NCBI RefSeq assembly: GCF_019175385.1
Contig: NC_083348.1
Span: 44,476,950 to 44,540,949, forward strand
Origin: Lycium barbarum
Taxonomy: Eukaryota; Streptophyta; Magnoliopsida; Solanales; Solanaceae
Direction of reading: 5' to 3'
Length of the DNA stretch: 64,000 nucleotides
The position numbers and the translations under genes are program-made. Positions 1-12,100 of the stretch are shown in pieces. The notes beneath the pieces are model-generated. The model made no database searches, was not told the DNA's origin, and was given only the letters and a program-made list of their open reading frames with translations. Every line of letters begins with the position of its first letter. The stretch's first letter is position 1.

Positions 1-1043
1 CATGTGATTTTCACATGACCTTTAGTTGGATATATATCATTGCTCCTTTGGAATTATCAAGAAACCTTATAAAAAAAAAAGAATTGAAGAACACCCCATT
101 TGAGGCTCTCGGCCGAACCCCCTTTGGGGAGAAAGAATTTTTTTTTCTAGCCTTTGTTTTGATCCAAAAATCTTGTTCCTCCCATATTTGTAGTGTACTC
201 AAGACGCTCTTCAACGGGATATAATTAGTTTGGCGAAAGGAGCACGTTTGCGACAAGTCGGAATTTCAAGAAAAGGTAAGAATTTTACCCTTTTAATGTT
301 ATGGAATTGGTATGAATATGATAAGGATTGAGAATAGACGAGAATCCCATAACTTTGATGTATATAGAAAGCCGTGGGTGTGTGTGTATATTGTGTGTTG
401 GCCGTGAGCCATAGGGAGAAGAAAGTGAGGTGAATTGATCTTATTTAGTTGGTATAATGTGTTGTTGTGATCCTTGTGTCGTAAATGATTGATTGATGAA
501 TTAAATTGGCGTTGGAAAATGATTTCGGATATTATCAGAAAGTGTATTCCTTTGGTATAATTGTGTATATCATTGTATATTTAGAGTGCTAAAGACTTTA
601 AATATGAGTTATAGTTGATATTAATGAATTCGGAATGAAACGACGCAAGTTAGAATGTTCGTCGTGAATTTTCGTTGTTTTGAAGAATTATGGAAAGTAA
701 TGGATTTTGGGAAATTTCGTGTATGGCTTGGAATGTATTTTGAATGTGATGGCATAATCTTGAATGAGTGAATGAATACAATAATATGGAAATAGATTTG
801 GAATTTTGAAGTTTGAATGGAAGATTTCCAACTTGTGTAGTAAGGTAGGCTTTTGAAGTTTGAATATGGTTTATATTGTTGAATGATGTTTGGGTTGTTG
901 TTGTTGATGTATTCTGAGCTGAGCTAAGCCTCGGGGGTGTTAGATTTATAGGGGAAATGCTGCCGAAATTTCGGTAGGCAAAAATGAAGTTAAAGGCATT
1001 TTTAAGCCTAAGAATCTCAATTGGTAACCTTGACCATTTGCAG

Positions 1044-1095
1044 ATTTTAGACGAAACGGGACTTGACTTTTGGGAGAGCATACGACGTCTGTAAG
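1044..1095 (+). other. Predicted mini-exon inside LTR W
   Basis: A 52-nt segment preceded by CATTTGCAG and followed by GTATGT. Its first bases (ATTTTAGACGAAACGG) match the equivalent segments in LTRs B, C and D. That it is an exon is inferred from the splice-site pattern only. Confidence 0.45.
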
Positions 1096-2079
1096 GTATG
1101 TAAAGCTTCCCACTCCTTCGTTTGGCATATCTTAGTATGATAGGCGGATATGAGAACTTCCGGAGCAGTTCTGCTCCTCGAAATCCGATCCACAGAAAAG
1201 TTACTATTCATTCAATTCAATTGAAGCCTAAGGGCTCTATTTTGGCTAGAATGCCACCACTCGTCCGAAACCTATCGAAATGTGGTCGGGTAACTTAGAA
1301 ATGATTATGTATGACCCTTTGGCCTATAAATGTTCAGAAAATATGTTCGCCACCTCCATTTGACTCGAGGTGGGCCCGCTAACCCCGAGACGCCCTATTT
1401 GTCTTATGGGGCTGTCCTTTTGAATAAAGTTGGAATGATACCTTCGATTCTGGAATTCCCTCCTACGGGATATGTTTTGAATATTACGATACGCTAAGTT
1501 ACGTTTTGAGCTATACGTACTATTTTGGAAACGTTTTGTGAAATGAAACCTTATATCGACTAAGTATTCGATTACTTTGTATTATGAAATGACTTATGGG
1601 ATTACTCTGCTTTGAAAGACTATTTTGACGTATGATTTGCATTTGTTTGCTCACGATTCCGCTCGTGCCTTATTATGACTTCGTTCACCGGTTCCCGGGC
1701 CGGTTATGATTCGTGCGCCTTATAATAATTCGGCCGTATGCTGTGTTACGGTTCCCGAGGCTTCGCCATAGGGCCGGGTTCCGTCTGGAGTTATGCTGTG
1801 ATATGGCTCGTGATGCGATACGCTCACCTATGATTATGTTTGTGTTCGGGGATGTACGGAGATTTGAAACCTTCTGGTGTTATGCTGTGTGTGGCGCTAG
1901 CGTCGGAGTGGCGACCACGTTCCTAAGCGTTTGCATGGTTTCGTTTGCATTATATATACGTATATGATTTTGATACGGATTTTGACATACCGATTTGTAT
2001 TCCACTTTGTTGTCTGATTTGCTTTCAGTTTTGATCCATATTTCTGTACTCCGTGCTTTACATACTCAGTACATATTTC

Positions 2080-2270
2080 GTACTGACCCCCTTTCTTCGG
2101 GGGCTGCGTTTCATGCCCGCAGGTGCAGATATTGCCGATCCTCCACAGTAGGCTTCCCCCTTTGCTATTCCAGAGTACTCTTCTTTGATCCGGAGTTCAC
2201 TTTTGGTACAGACTCCTTTTACTTTGTATATATTCGGTATGTTTGACTATTTGGGTACGGCGGGGCCCTG
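2080..2270 (+). promoter_or_regulatory. Conserved twin-hairpin region of LTR W
   Basis: GTACTGACCCCC is followed by a short loop and GGGGG, which gives hairpin 1, and then by a GCAG that could be a splice acceptor. About 150 bp downstream the GGCGGGGCCCTGTC motif begins hairpin 2. The same pair occurs in B, C and E. It may be an RNA element of the R/U5 region, but its function is unknown. Confidence 0.5.
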
Positions 2271-2638
2271 TCTCGCCATATGTCTTTGTTTTGAATTCGT
2301 AGAGGCCTGTAGTCATATATGTGGGGTGAGGGTCCTGTATGTGTTGGTTTGATTTCGTTTTCTGGTCTTAAAGCGGTCTGTTCATTATGATGGCCCCAAA
2401 TGGCCCTTATGCTTACGTTTGCACTTTTGACCGGCGATGTCTATTCCGCCGCTCAGTTTGTATTTGATATGGCATTTTGGTTTGGTGCGACCGCTTAAGA
2501 CATAGTTTTGATATAAATTACGTTCGATATGATTTAGTAAAAATTCTGAAATAAGTTTGGATTTGATAATGAATGTGCGATTCGGTCTGGGTACCCAGGT
2601 AGGGTGCCAGTCGCGGCCCACGGGGCTGGGTCGTGACA

Positions 2639-2954
2639 GCAGTTTACGAACCGTATGCCAGTTTACGGTCCGTATTTGCACTTTACGACCACTGGCAGAC
2701 AGCTGAAGCCTTTGCATGGCAGTTTACGTCTTCTAGTTTACGGACCGTATTGCACTTTACGGTCCGTATTTTGCAATATACGACCACTGGGCAGTTTTGC
2801 CAACTTTCATTTTTTCTCATTTCTCGACTTTTCATTCTAATCATTCTCGTTCATATACGCACCTTGATCATGAAACATTATACACTAACACTCCTCGCAC
2901 ACATCATTAGTTCGTTCACTTGCGTACCAACGGGAAATTTTCCGAGGTGTAACA
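2639..2954 (-). repeat. Remnant of the 3' LTR of element A
   Basis: It is colinear with the last 316 bp (plus-strand coordinates) of the LTR at 8172-10606. It ends GGTGTAACA, so the LTR reads TGTTACACC on the minus strand. It carries several TTTACGG(A/T)CCGT palindromes. Confidence 0.88.
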
Positions 2955-3161
2955 TTCTACCCCCCTTAGGAACATTCGTCCTCGAATGTTAAAGGCTTGG
3001 GGAATTCTATAAAAATTTCGCCAGAATTTCCTCTGTAATGTGGCACTACCACCCTGTCACAACAACCCACAACAACAATGCCTCACAGGGCAATAATACA
3101 ACAGCACTAGAAATTTGGCCACACACGACCTGAACGTAAAAAAAGGGAAAACATGCACACC
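2955..3161 (-). promoter_or_regulatory. 3' untranslated region, polypurine tract and hairpin of element A
   Basis: On the minus strand, CATTCGAGGACGAATG (2973-2988) is followed by a purine run with AAGGGGGG directly before the LTR start at 2954. This is the expected plus-strand primer position. The 16-base motif can fold as a 6-bp stem with an AGGA loop and recurs in B, C, E and Z. The rest, up to the pol stop, shows nothing else. Confidence 0.75.
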
Positions 3162-6100
3162 TTATGATTTTGACGTCTCATCTTGGACTTCTTCCAAGGG
3201 CTGAAATAAATGTGGGTATTTGGATCGCATATTCTCTTCTGCATCCCATGTCATTTCCTCTCGATTGTCATTTCTCCACAAAACTTTAATTGAGGCCACT
3301 TCTTTGTTTCTAAGCCTCCGTACTTGCCTATCTAATATGGCAATGGGTATTTTATCATAAGTTAACTTTTCTGTCACTTGAATATCATTCACTGGGACGA
3401 TCCTCGTAGGATCTCCAACACACTTCTGAAGCATCGAGACATGAAATACTGGATGGATTGACTCCAAATCTGGAGGTAGATCTTGTTCATAGGCCACTTT
3501 GCCTATTTTGCGCACAATTTCGTATGGCCCAATATACTGGGGACTGAGCTTCCCCTTTTTTCCAAATCTCATCACGCCCTTCATTGGCGAAACTTTCAAG
3601 AATACCCAATCTTTCACTTCGAACTCTAAGTCTCTTCGACGATTATCCGCATAGGACTTCTGACGACTTTGAGCCGCTAGCAACCGATCTTGTATGAGCT
3701 TAACTTTCTCTATTGCTTGCTGGACCAAGTCTGGCCCTATCTACTTAGCTTCTCCGGTTTCAAACCACCCAATTGGGGATCTACACTTTCGCCCATATAG
3801 AGCTTCATACGGTGCCATTTGAATGCTAGAATGGTAACTGTTATTATAAGCAAACTCAATGAGTGGCAAATGGTCATCCCAATTTCCTCCAAAATCTATC
3901 ATATATGCCCGTAACATATCTTCAAGAGTCTGAATAGTACGTTCAGCTTGCCCATCGGTCTGTGGGTGAAATGTCGTGCTAAGGCGCACTTGGGTCCCTA
4001 AACCTTCTTGGAAAGACCCCCAAAACTTGGCTGTAAACTGAGTCCCGCTATCGGAGATAATAGATACCGGAACACCATGGAGTCTCACTATCTCTTTAAG
4101 ATAAAGCTTGGCATAATCTTCTGCCATATAGGTCGTTCTGACTGGTAAGAAATGCGCTGACTTTGTGAGCCTATCCACGATCACCCATATCGAATCATAT
4201 TTACGTCGAGAACGGGGTAACCCTGTAATGAAATCCATATTAATCACTTCCCACTTCCAAGTTGAGATTTCTATAGCTTGCAATAAGCCACCCGGCTTTT
4301 GGTGTTCTATCTTCACTTGTTGGCAATTAGGACACTGAGCTACGAATTCTGCTACGTCTTTCTTCATCCCATTCCACCAATATATAGTCTTAAGATCATC
4401 ATACATTTTCGTCGCTCCGGGGTGAACGGAGTAACGGGAACAATGAGCTTCTCTCAAAATCTGATGGTGTAGACCTGCCACATCTGGAACACATAACCTG
4501 CCTCGACATCGGAGAACTCAGTCTTCCGAAATGTCAAATGATGACCCCTCCTTCTGAGGGAGTGTATCTCTGTACTGCATTAGCATGGGATCCTCATATT
4601 GTCGCTCTTCTACTTCCGCTACTAACGATGAAACTGCTGAATTCTGAATAATAGCTCCACTGCTACCGGAGTCCACCACTCGGACTCCTAGGCTAGCTAA
4701 CTGCTGAAGATCACAGGCCATCTCTTTCTTTTCTGGTCGTACATCACTTAGACTTCCCATCGACCTACGGCTAAGAGCATCAGCCACAACATTTGCCTTT
4801 CCGGGGTGGTACAGGATTTCGACATCATAGTCTTTTAGCAACTCTAGCCATCGTCGTTGCCGCAAATTCAACTCTTTCTGCTTGAAGATGTCCTGGAGAC
4901 TCTTATAATCTGTATAAATATCCACGTGGACACCATATAAGTAATGTCTCCATATCTTTAAAGCATGGACCACCGCGGCCAATTCTAAGTCATGGGTAGG
5001 ATAATTCTGCTCATGTTTCCGTAATTGTCTAGAAGCATACGCAATCACCTTACCATTTTGCATCAATACACAGCCTAGCCCGACGCCTGAAGCATCACAG
5101 TCAATAACATATCCTTCCAATCCCTGTGGAAGTGTCAAGACTGGGGCTGAAGTTAGTCGGTCCTTCAACTCTTGGAAACTACGCTCGCAAGCATCTGTCC
5201 ATTGAAACTTAGCTGACTTCTGAGTCAACTTGGTGAGAGGTGCAGAAATAGAAGAGAAAACCTCAACAAATCTTCTGTAATAACCGGCTAAGCCCAAAAA
5301 GCTACGAACCTCCGCAGGGGTCGTGGGCCTTGGCCAAGTCTTCACGGCCTCAATCTTTTGGCTATCCACTCAAATACCGTCAGCTGCAACAATGTGGCCC
5401 AGAAATGCCACTGAGTTCAACCAAAACTCGCATTTGGAAAACTTCGCGAATAACTCTCGAGCTCGAAGAACTCCAAGGACAATTCACAAATGATCCACAT
5501 GTTCTGCCTTGGATCTAGAATACACTAGGATGTCATCGATGAATACAATCACGAATCGATCCAGAAAAGGCCTGAATACATTGTTCATTAAGTCGATAAA
5601 CACTGCCGGTGCATTAGTTAGCCCAAACGACATTACTCGGAACTCGAAATGGCCATATCTTGTTCTGAAAGCTGTCTTAGGGATATCTTTCTCCCTAACT
5701 CTTACTTGGTGATACCCGGACCTCAAATCAATCTTTGAAAAGCATTTGGCACTTTGCAATTGATCAAATAAATCATCAATCCTCGGGAGGGGATACTTGT
5801 TCTTAATCGTCACTTTATTCAATTGCCGATAATCAATGCACATTCTCAAGGAGCCATCCTTCTTCCGGACGAACAATACGGGTGCTCCCCACGGGGATGA
5901 ACTAGGCCTAATGAAGCCTTTTTCAAGCAAGTCTTTTAATTGCTCCTTCAACTCTTTCAACTCTGTGGGTGCCATCCTATAGGGAGGAATAGATATGGGT
6001 TTAATGTCTGGCAACACATCAATCGCAAAATCGATCTCTCGCTCGGGAGGAAGGCCTGGAAGCTCTTCTGGGAACACATCAAGAAATTCGTTCACTACCA

Positions 6101-7961
6101 GAACTGACTGAAGAGTCGGCGACTCAGCTTCTACATCTTGAACTCGTACTAGGTGATAAATGCACCCTTTCGCGATCATTTTCCTTGTCTTTAGATAGGA
6201 AATAAAATTACCTTTTGGTGATGCAACATTCTCTTTCCATTCTAAGACTGGTTCTCCCGGAAACTGGAAACGAACCATCTTCATTCGGCAATCAACATTG
6301 GCATAACAAGAAGCCAACCAATCCATGCCCATAATAACGTCAAAATCTACCATTTCTAGCTCATGCAAATCAATCATGGTACGACAATCACAAATCACAA
6401 TCACACAATTCCTATATACTCGGCTAGCTATTACCGATTCACCCACGGGTGTAGACACCTCAAAAGGTTTGATAGACTCTGGCTCAATTATAAATCGACC
6501 CGCAATATATGGAGTAACATATGATAATGTGGAGCCCGGATCAATCAAAGCATATACATCATGAGAGAATACCGATAATATACTTGTGACCACATCAGGA
6601 GAAGACTCAAGATCTTGGCGTCCAGCCAAAGCATAAATACGGTGCTGAGGACCTCTAGTACTGGGAGCTCTGCCTCTACCTCTACCATGGCTGACTGGCG
6701 CATGTGAACCTGGCCCCGTAGGGCGTACAGATGCGGAAGATCCGGCTACCGACCCTGATGGCTGGGTCCTACCTCTACTATGTACTGAGGGGCAATCACG
6801 CATAATATGGCCTGGCCGACCACATGAATAGCAAGCATCTGAACCTGATCGGCACTGACCCCAATGCAACTTTCCACACTGAGAACATCGTGGTACGGGT
6901 GGCCTTGGCTGGCCTGAATCACCTCTAAACTGAGACCCCGAATAACCCTGACTCGGCTCGGAACGAGTAGATCTGTCAAATCTCTGCCCCGTGAACTGTG
7001 GAGGTGTACTGGTCATAGAATAGCCTGAATGGCTGGGAAACTGCTGTCTGTGTCCGCCCCTGGACTCGCTCCTCGAACCCGAAGGTCTGGCCCTCTTGTT
7101 ATGGCCCCTATCCTGCTCACGTACATTTCTCTGCTGCTGTAGGTGTTCCTCTAATTCCTGAGCATGTGCCTGAATGCGTGCAATATCCATGCCATCCTGA
7201 AGGGACGCAATTAAGCATTTATCCATCAAGTGTGGCCCTAAGCCTTTCACAAACCGGTGCACCCGATCGACCATATCAGCTACCATGGCCGAAGCATACC
7301 TAGCCAAGGAATTTAAGCGGAGACTATACTCTGTAGCACTCATGCTACCTTGCCTCAGATTCAAGAATTTATCGGCCCTAGCTCGCCGAACTTCTGGAGG
7401 CATGTAGTGACGGAGAAAAGCATCGACAAACTCTTGCCATACCGGCGGAGGTGCATTGGCTCCCCGCGAAGCCATCCATATTGTATACCACTGGATCGAG
7501 ATATCTCTCAATCTATAGGATGCTAGCTCTACCAACTCAGTGTCTGAAGCATGTATCAACCGGAGCGTCCTTAGCATACCATCAATAAAGTCCTGGGGAT
7601 CCTCCTCCGGTTTCGACCCAAAGAATTCCGGGGGTTTCAAAGCAATGAAGTCACAGGCCCTTGCACTAACAGCCCTGTCACCTTGCCCTGCGCTTGGCCT
7701 CTGAGTCTGGGCCGCAACCAACTGAGTCAACAAATTAATGGCCTCTCTCACGTCTTGGCCCGAAGCATTCGGTGGAGGAGCTAGAGCTGGGGCTGAGGCT
7801 CCCACGTGCTCCTCGGTAATACGCACTACCTGGGAGGACTGAGATTGAGCCGCACTCTGGGACTCATCTTCCTCTACTACCGGTGGCGGTGCTCTTTCAG
7901 CCTGCTTTTCTACCACAGTCTTGCCCTTTTGGGCTGCTGTAGCCTTTTTCTTTTTAGGCAT
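3162..7961 (-). pseudogene. gag-pol: Element A gag-pol polyprotein, four in-frame stops
   Basis: The coding region would give about 1600 residues in one frame. The start at 7961 is chosen because the peptide [12 protein letters not shown] matches the start of C's Gag and because a TTTCAG acceptor-like site lies two bases upstream. Domains in order: Gag; two zinc knuckles near residues 358-389 (CX2CX3HX3C, then CX2CX4HX4C); protease with DPGS near 471; reverse transcriptase with FIDD near 807; RNase H with CDASG near 957; integrase with HHCC near 1167-1217 and the D, D, E positions near 1243, 1303 and 1340; and a C-terminal chromodomain-like segment. Stops lie at 5484-5486 (TGA), 5370-5372 (TGA, CGA-type origin), 4518-4520 (TGA) and 3741-3743 (TAG). 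No frameshift was seen. Known role of the family: encodes the particle and enzymes for copy-and-paste transposition. This copy should be unable to make full-length Pol. Confidence 0.93.
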
Positions 7962-8171
7962 CTCTGAAATACACAACACACGATTTAGGAACAAGAATTT
8001 CTTACATCATAGCTCTATCGCATGATTCTTAAGAAGAAAGAAGGTCATATATTCCTAAAATGTCTGCAGCTTCTCGTTTATAAGTGTGGCGCGCAACACA
8101 CCCATAACCAAGACTCTACTAGACACGGCTCGTAGACACATCCTAGGACTGAACTACTTTGATACCACTTT
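7962..8171 (-). other. Leader and primer-binding site of element A
   Basis: The 5' untranslated region lies between the LTR and gag. The PBS at 8156-8167 reads TGGTATCAAAGT on the minus strand, a diverged form of the initiator-tRNA-Met complement TGGTATCAGAGC seen in B and C. The gag ATG is directly preceded by a splice-acceptor-like TGTATTTCAG. Confidence 0.75.
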
Positions 8172-10606
8172 TGTCACGACCCGGCTAGGGATCCGCGACG
8201 AGCACCCGGTGCTACCCCACCCGAGCACCCCCTTATCGTACATAACATAACATCTAGGTGAACCATAAGTCAATTCGTGCTTTTCTTATCGTTAATCATA
8301 TTGATCCCATTAGACGACCATCATCATTTAACATATCATAGGCATCTGTGCCATATCATTAGTACAAGGCCGACGTGGGTAACAAAAGATATACAAAACA
8401 TGGGCCGACATGGCCGAACATCTCTACCCACATACACATGACTACGAGCCTCTAAGAGTACGACATATCATATGAGCGGGACAGGACCCCGCTATGCCCA
8501 TAATTATATACATAAAATAATAAGTACCCAAAAGCTATGGCTCCGAAAGAAATGGAGCTCTACTATGCAATCTCTGAATAAGCAGCTATGGATCAAGTCT
8601 GTCTCCCTGTGCACCTGCGGGCATGACGCAGCGTCCACAAACAAAAGGACTTCAGTACGAAGAGTGTACTGAGTATGTAAAGCATGATCAACATCAATAT
8701 AGAAGCATAATAGATATCATATGAAGATACCATAGGAGGGGAGGCAGTAATATCATCATCATCATGTCGCTTACTTGCATACATCGTCGTTCGTATCCCA
8801 TAATAATACTCGTACCATACTTGTGCTCATATTCGTATACATGTCCTTATTCGTATTCTTATACATAGTCTTATCACATTCATATTCATATTATATACAT
8901 AGCCATACACTTATATACATACATAGCATTTACATAGCATACCCGACCTCATAGGATCGGTGTTTCATACATACTTAGCCAACCAAGGCTCAAGATCATA
9001 CATACCTGGCCCTACCAAGGCATCAGGGTTATCCGTACCTTCTGCAGAAGTGCGCGCGCGTTACGTAATCATATACATACTTTATACATAGTTATATACA
9101 TATAGTCTTACCCAGCATCATAAGCTCGGGGTCTTATCATAGCCCTTCATAGGCACACATATACATATGTCATAGCTCGTAAGCATCTCTAGTCTCATTT
9201 TACTCTCATCATCATTACTATCCTCATCATTATCGTTACATTTACATTACAGACTTACTCGTCATACGAGGAACGTAGTATAATCATAGTACATATCAAG
9301 GGTCGTGAGCTTATGAGCTCGGAATGTCAACCATGTGAAGACAACATACTCATATAGTGGAATTTAGGAATTTGGCCAAGAACCATGCCTTATGAAAGAA
9401 GGGTTAGCCTTACATACCTTTCCGTCGAACTATTCTACACTTGCACGTTCCCTTTAAATGCTAGCATTTATACTTTCATTAATATCATAACAATGGCCAT
9501 TAGTCATTCACATTATCCACATTATCTAGACTCCTCAATTTGCCTCTAATCCACCCACATTCATGGTCATAACACCCATCTTCGTCCATTCGTCTAAAGT
9601 GTTTAGTTCATGATCTTAATACCATTTATAACACATTCATATCACAACACAACAACATTCATATCTCAATTCAAACTATTTCTCAAAATGTCACTATTCA
9701 TCATTCATGACCTAGTTGACCACATTTTCTACAATCCATGTATTTTAATTCTCCAATACCTTAAACATCTTGTAAAAATCATGAATCTTACCTTAGAAGT
9801 TGTAGGAACAAGCTTTGGTTGATAATACTCTTCTTTGAGCAAAACCCTAGTTTTTCTCCATTTGGATTTCTTGACTTGGATGATCCTTGATGATTCCCTT
9901 ATCCTTGATTCACTTGTCTTAATGTTATGGATGACTTATAATCCTTGGAAACTCATATAATAAATGTAGAGAGAAGTTTTAGAGAGAAGTGGTGTAATGT
10001 TGTAATGAAATAAAATAAGTCTTGATCCTCATATTTAATGAATTGGAAAATCTGTGCTGGGTGAACAGTGGTCGTCCATGGAGGTTTACGGTCCGTATTC
10101 CACTTTACGGACCATCCCTCGTGGTCGTCTTTAAGCTTAAGCAGGACCAGAGACTTTGGCCTGCATGCATGGTGATTTACGACCATGGTTTACGGGTCGT
10201 AAATCACTTTACGGTCCGTCCACCAGGTCGTATTATACCTTTTCCTCAGCTGGCAGAATGTTGAAGTTTTGCATGCCAGTTTACGACCTGGCAGTTTACG
10301 GACCGTATGCCAGTTTACGGTCCGTATTTGCACTTTACGACCACTGGCAGACAGCTGAAGCTTTTGCATGGCAGTTTACGTCTGCCAGTTTACGGACCGT
10401 ATTGCACTTTACGGTCCGTATTTTGCAATATACGACCACTGGGCAGTTTTTCCAACTTTCAATTTTTCTCATATCTCGACTTTTCATTCTAATCATTCTC
10501 GTCCATTTACGCACCTTGATCATGAAACATTATACACTAACACTCCTCGCACACATCATTATTTCGTTCACTTGCGTACCAACGGGAAATTTTCCGAGGT
10601 GTAACA
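8172..10606 (-). repeat. 5' LTR of element A
   Basis: A 2435-bp LTR starting TGTTACACC and ending GTGACA on the minus strand. Reading along the minus strand: the palindrome cluster (10440-10060), a TATA-like TTAAATATGAG (10040-10029), a GTAAG donor at 9791-9787, a GTATG donor at 9417-9413, the decayed hairpin 1 region around 8690-8600, and the terminus. Several short ORFs on both strands inside are not gene-like. Confidence 0.9.
10060..10445. repeat. Cluster of TTTACGG(A/T)CCGT palindromes in LTR A
   Basis: Repeated units built on ACGGACCGT or ACGGTCCGT, commonly flanked by TTT and TAT or AAA, are spread over about 380 bp just upstream (minus strand) of the TATA-like box. They look like reiterated cis-elements of the U3 promoter. 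A partial copy survives at 2639-2790. Confidence 0.7.
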
Positions 10607-11496
10607 CGTCTTCTCCAACAAACCCGTTTTTTCCCATCACCTCAAGGCCTCCGAAAACTTATTTTTATGTACCGATCGAGCAGATATCAACCATGCAAGA
10701 TGTTTGCAACCCTTAGAACATAATTCCTAGCAACAACATCACTAAATTTTGAGGAAGCCAACACCCTATTTTAAAATAAAAAATTCCTTGCCATGATCAA
10801 GTATTCAGTCCAAATCTGTACATTAACTACGCAATATTCGACGTACAGATTATTCTAATGCTAAAAAAATTGTGTAATCTAGTTTATCAACACCCATTAA
10901 GTCCATAAACCAAAACCCAAAAATCCCAACTTTTGTGTTACAAACCCATTTATTGAAGCATGAAAACTTAATAATTCAGTTTCATTACCCTATTATGAGT
11001 AGAGGAGAGTGATTTCTTACCTTAAGATTGGAAGATTCGGGTGTGATTGGTGATGATTGTGAATAACCTTTTAAGCTCCATTTTCTCCTTCCTTTGAGAG
11101 CAAATTTTTGTGGTGTGAGGTTGGATTTAGGTGTAGATTGAAATGTGGGTTGTTAAGGAGACTTTATTTATTTGTGTTAAAGAGGGAGTTGGGAAGTCGT
11201 GTTGGGTTAGGAGACGGAGGGGCAGTCGGGGTTTGAGGGGGAATCTATTTGAGGGAATGGGGAAGGTTGGAAGGGGTAAGGCATTTTTTTTGAATTCCCG
11301 TCGACCGCTCCAGCGGTTACCCAACCGCTTCCGCGGTGCCGGTAGAGCGTTACTCCAGGACGCTGAAGCGGTCACTCAAATTGTTTTTCCCAATGATTCA
11401 TTCCATTTTATTGTGATCCGAGTTGAAGCCTTACCCATGTGTGCCCATGCGGACCTACGAGTATAAATTCACCCGGTTCATCTGTAAAGACCGTTT
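10607..11496 (-). mobile_element. Front portion of a minus-strand LTR (V), interrupted by A
   Basis: Read on the minus strand, it shows a cluster of CCGCT..AGCGG palindromes (about 11380-11297), a TATA-like AAATAAATAAAG (about 11173-11162) and a TTAAG/GTAAG donor-like site at 11020-11016. This is the same order as in the other LTRs. It then stops at the right end of element A, so A probably inserted here. No coding capacity is recognisable. The outer boundary towards X is uncertain. Confidence 0.5.
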
Positions 11497-11979
11497 TGTC
11501 GTTACCGTAATTTAACCTTTTTTGCCCTCGTGGACTCATTACTGAGTCTCATTAGAACTATTTTGACCCGAGGAGATAGTTGGCATGACTTCCTAGGCAT
11601 CGTTGCGGGCTTTAGAATGTTTTCTAGAAAAATGGGACTTAAGCGAAAATGAGTTGACTCAAGCTGACTTTTGAGTAAACGGACCTTTTTCAAAAATCCA
11701 TCAATTCTGAGAGGTCCGGATGGTCGTTTAAAACTTGTCTGCATACTCGTTTCAGTTCCCAATGCACTCGGGTGCATTTTGGGACCTGGGTTGGAAAGTT
11801 AGTTTTGAGGTATCGGGGGTTGACTCAGTCAATGAGATATCTGATGGGAATTCCAAGGCCACGATTGCATTCGTAGCGTGTTTTGTTGTATATCTGCATA
11901 TTTGGTTTGTGTCCAGGAGGTTCCGGGATGGTTCTGAGGGTCAATTTCAAGTTTGGAAGACATCAGAAAATCCTGGTGT

Positions 11980-12100
11980 TTGGTGACGGCCATAGCGGTA
12001 GGATGACCGCCATAGCGATAGGGTGACCGCCGTAGTGGTATACCGCCATAGCAATAGGGTGACCGCCGTAGCGGTAGGGTGACCGCCATAGTGGCCAACG
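11980..12100 (+). repeat. Short tandem array of GACCGCCATAGCGGTAGG-type units
   Basis: About six imperfect units of 17-20 bp, each built on the palindrome CCGCNNTAGCGG and often joined by GGGTGA. It is positioned upstream of the expected transcription start of the X LTR, like the CCGCTATAGCGG motifs near 15600 in the partner LTR. Confidence 0.75.

Larger units (their letters stand above)
1..2638 (+). mobile_element. LTR W of a Ty3-type retrotransposon, 5' end outside window
   Basis: The block ends in the GGGTCGTGACA-type terminus shared by the other plus-strand LTRs here, and no PBS follows. It is therefore either a 3' LTR or a solo LTR. Visible parts in order: a TATA-like stretch near 30, a GTAAG donor-like site at 276, the palindrome CCGAAATTTCGG near 962-973, a mini-exon-like segment at 1044-1095, hairpin 1 at 2087-2103 and a GGCGGGGCC hairpin near 2260. 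The right edge abuts a 316-bp remnant of element A's 3' LTR, so W inserted into A. The target duplication cannot be tested because the left end is outside the window. The short ORFs inside are not gene-like. Confidence 0.8.
2639..10606 (-). mobile_element. Element A: Ty3/Tekay-type LTR retrotransposon, 3' LTR truncated
   Basis: A minus-strand element. The 5' LTR is 8172-10606, the internal region is 2955-8171, and the surviving piece of the 3' LTR is 2639-2954. That 316-bp remnant aligns without gaps to 10291-10606 with roughly a dozen differences, about 4 percent. This makes A older than B and C. The rest of the 3' LTR is displaced by W. The base group after the 5' LTR is CGTCT, but no matching left flank is available. 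The coding region is complete in length and broken by nonsense mutations. Confidence 0.9.

Noticed and set aside
2080..2110. Rho-independent terminator reading of the CCCCC..GGGGG hairpin
   Set aside because: This is a bacterial concept, there is no U-tract after the stem, and the context is a plant LTR.
5330..5518. Small plus-strand ORFs opposite gag-pol (also 5509-5712, 6325-6564, 53946-54182, 57405-57641)
   Set aside because: They are antisense shadows of the polyprotein and recur wherever the gag-pol sequence does.
11143..11466. 107-residue plus-strand ORF and its 82-residue antisense partner
   Set aside because: They lie across the promoter and palindrome block of LTR V and show no protein-like conservation.
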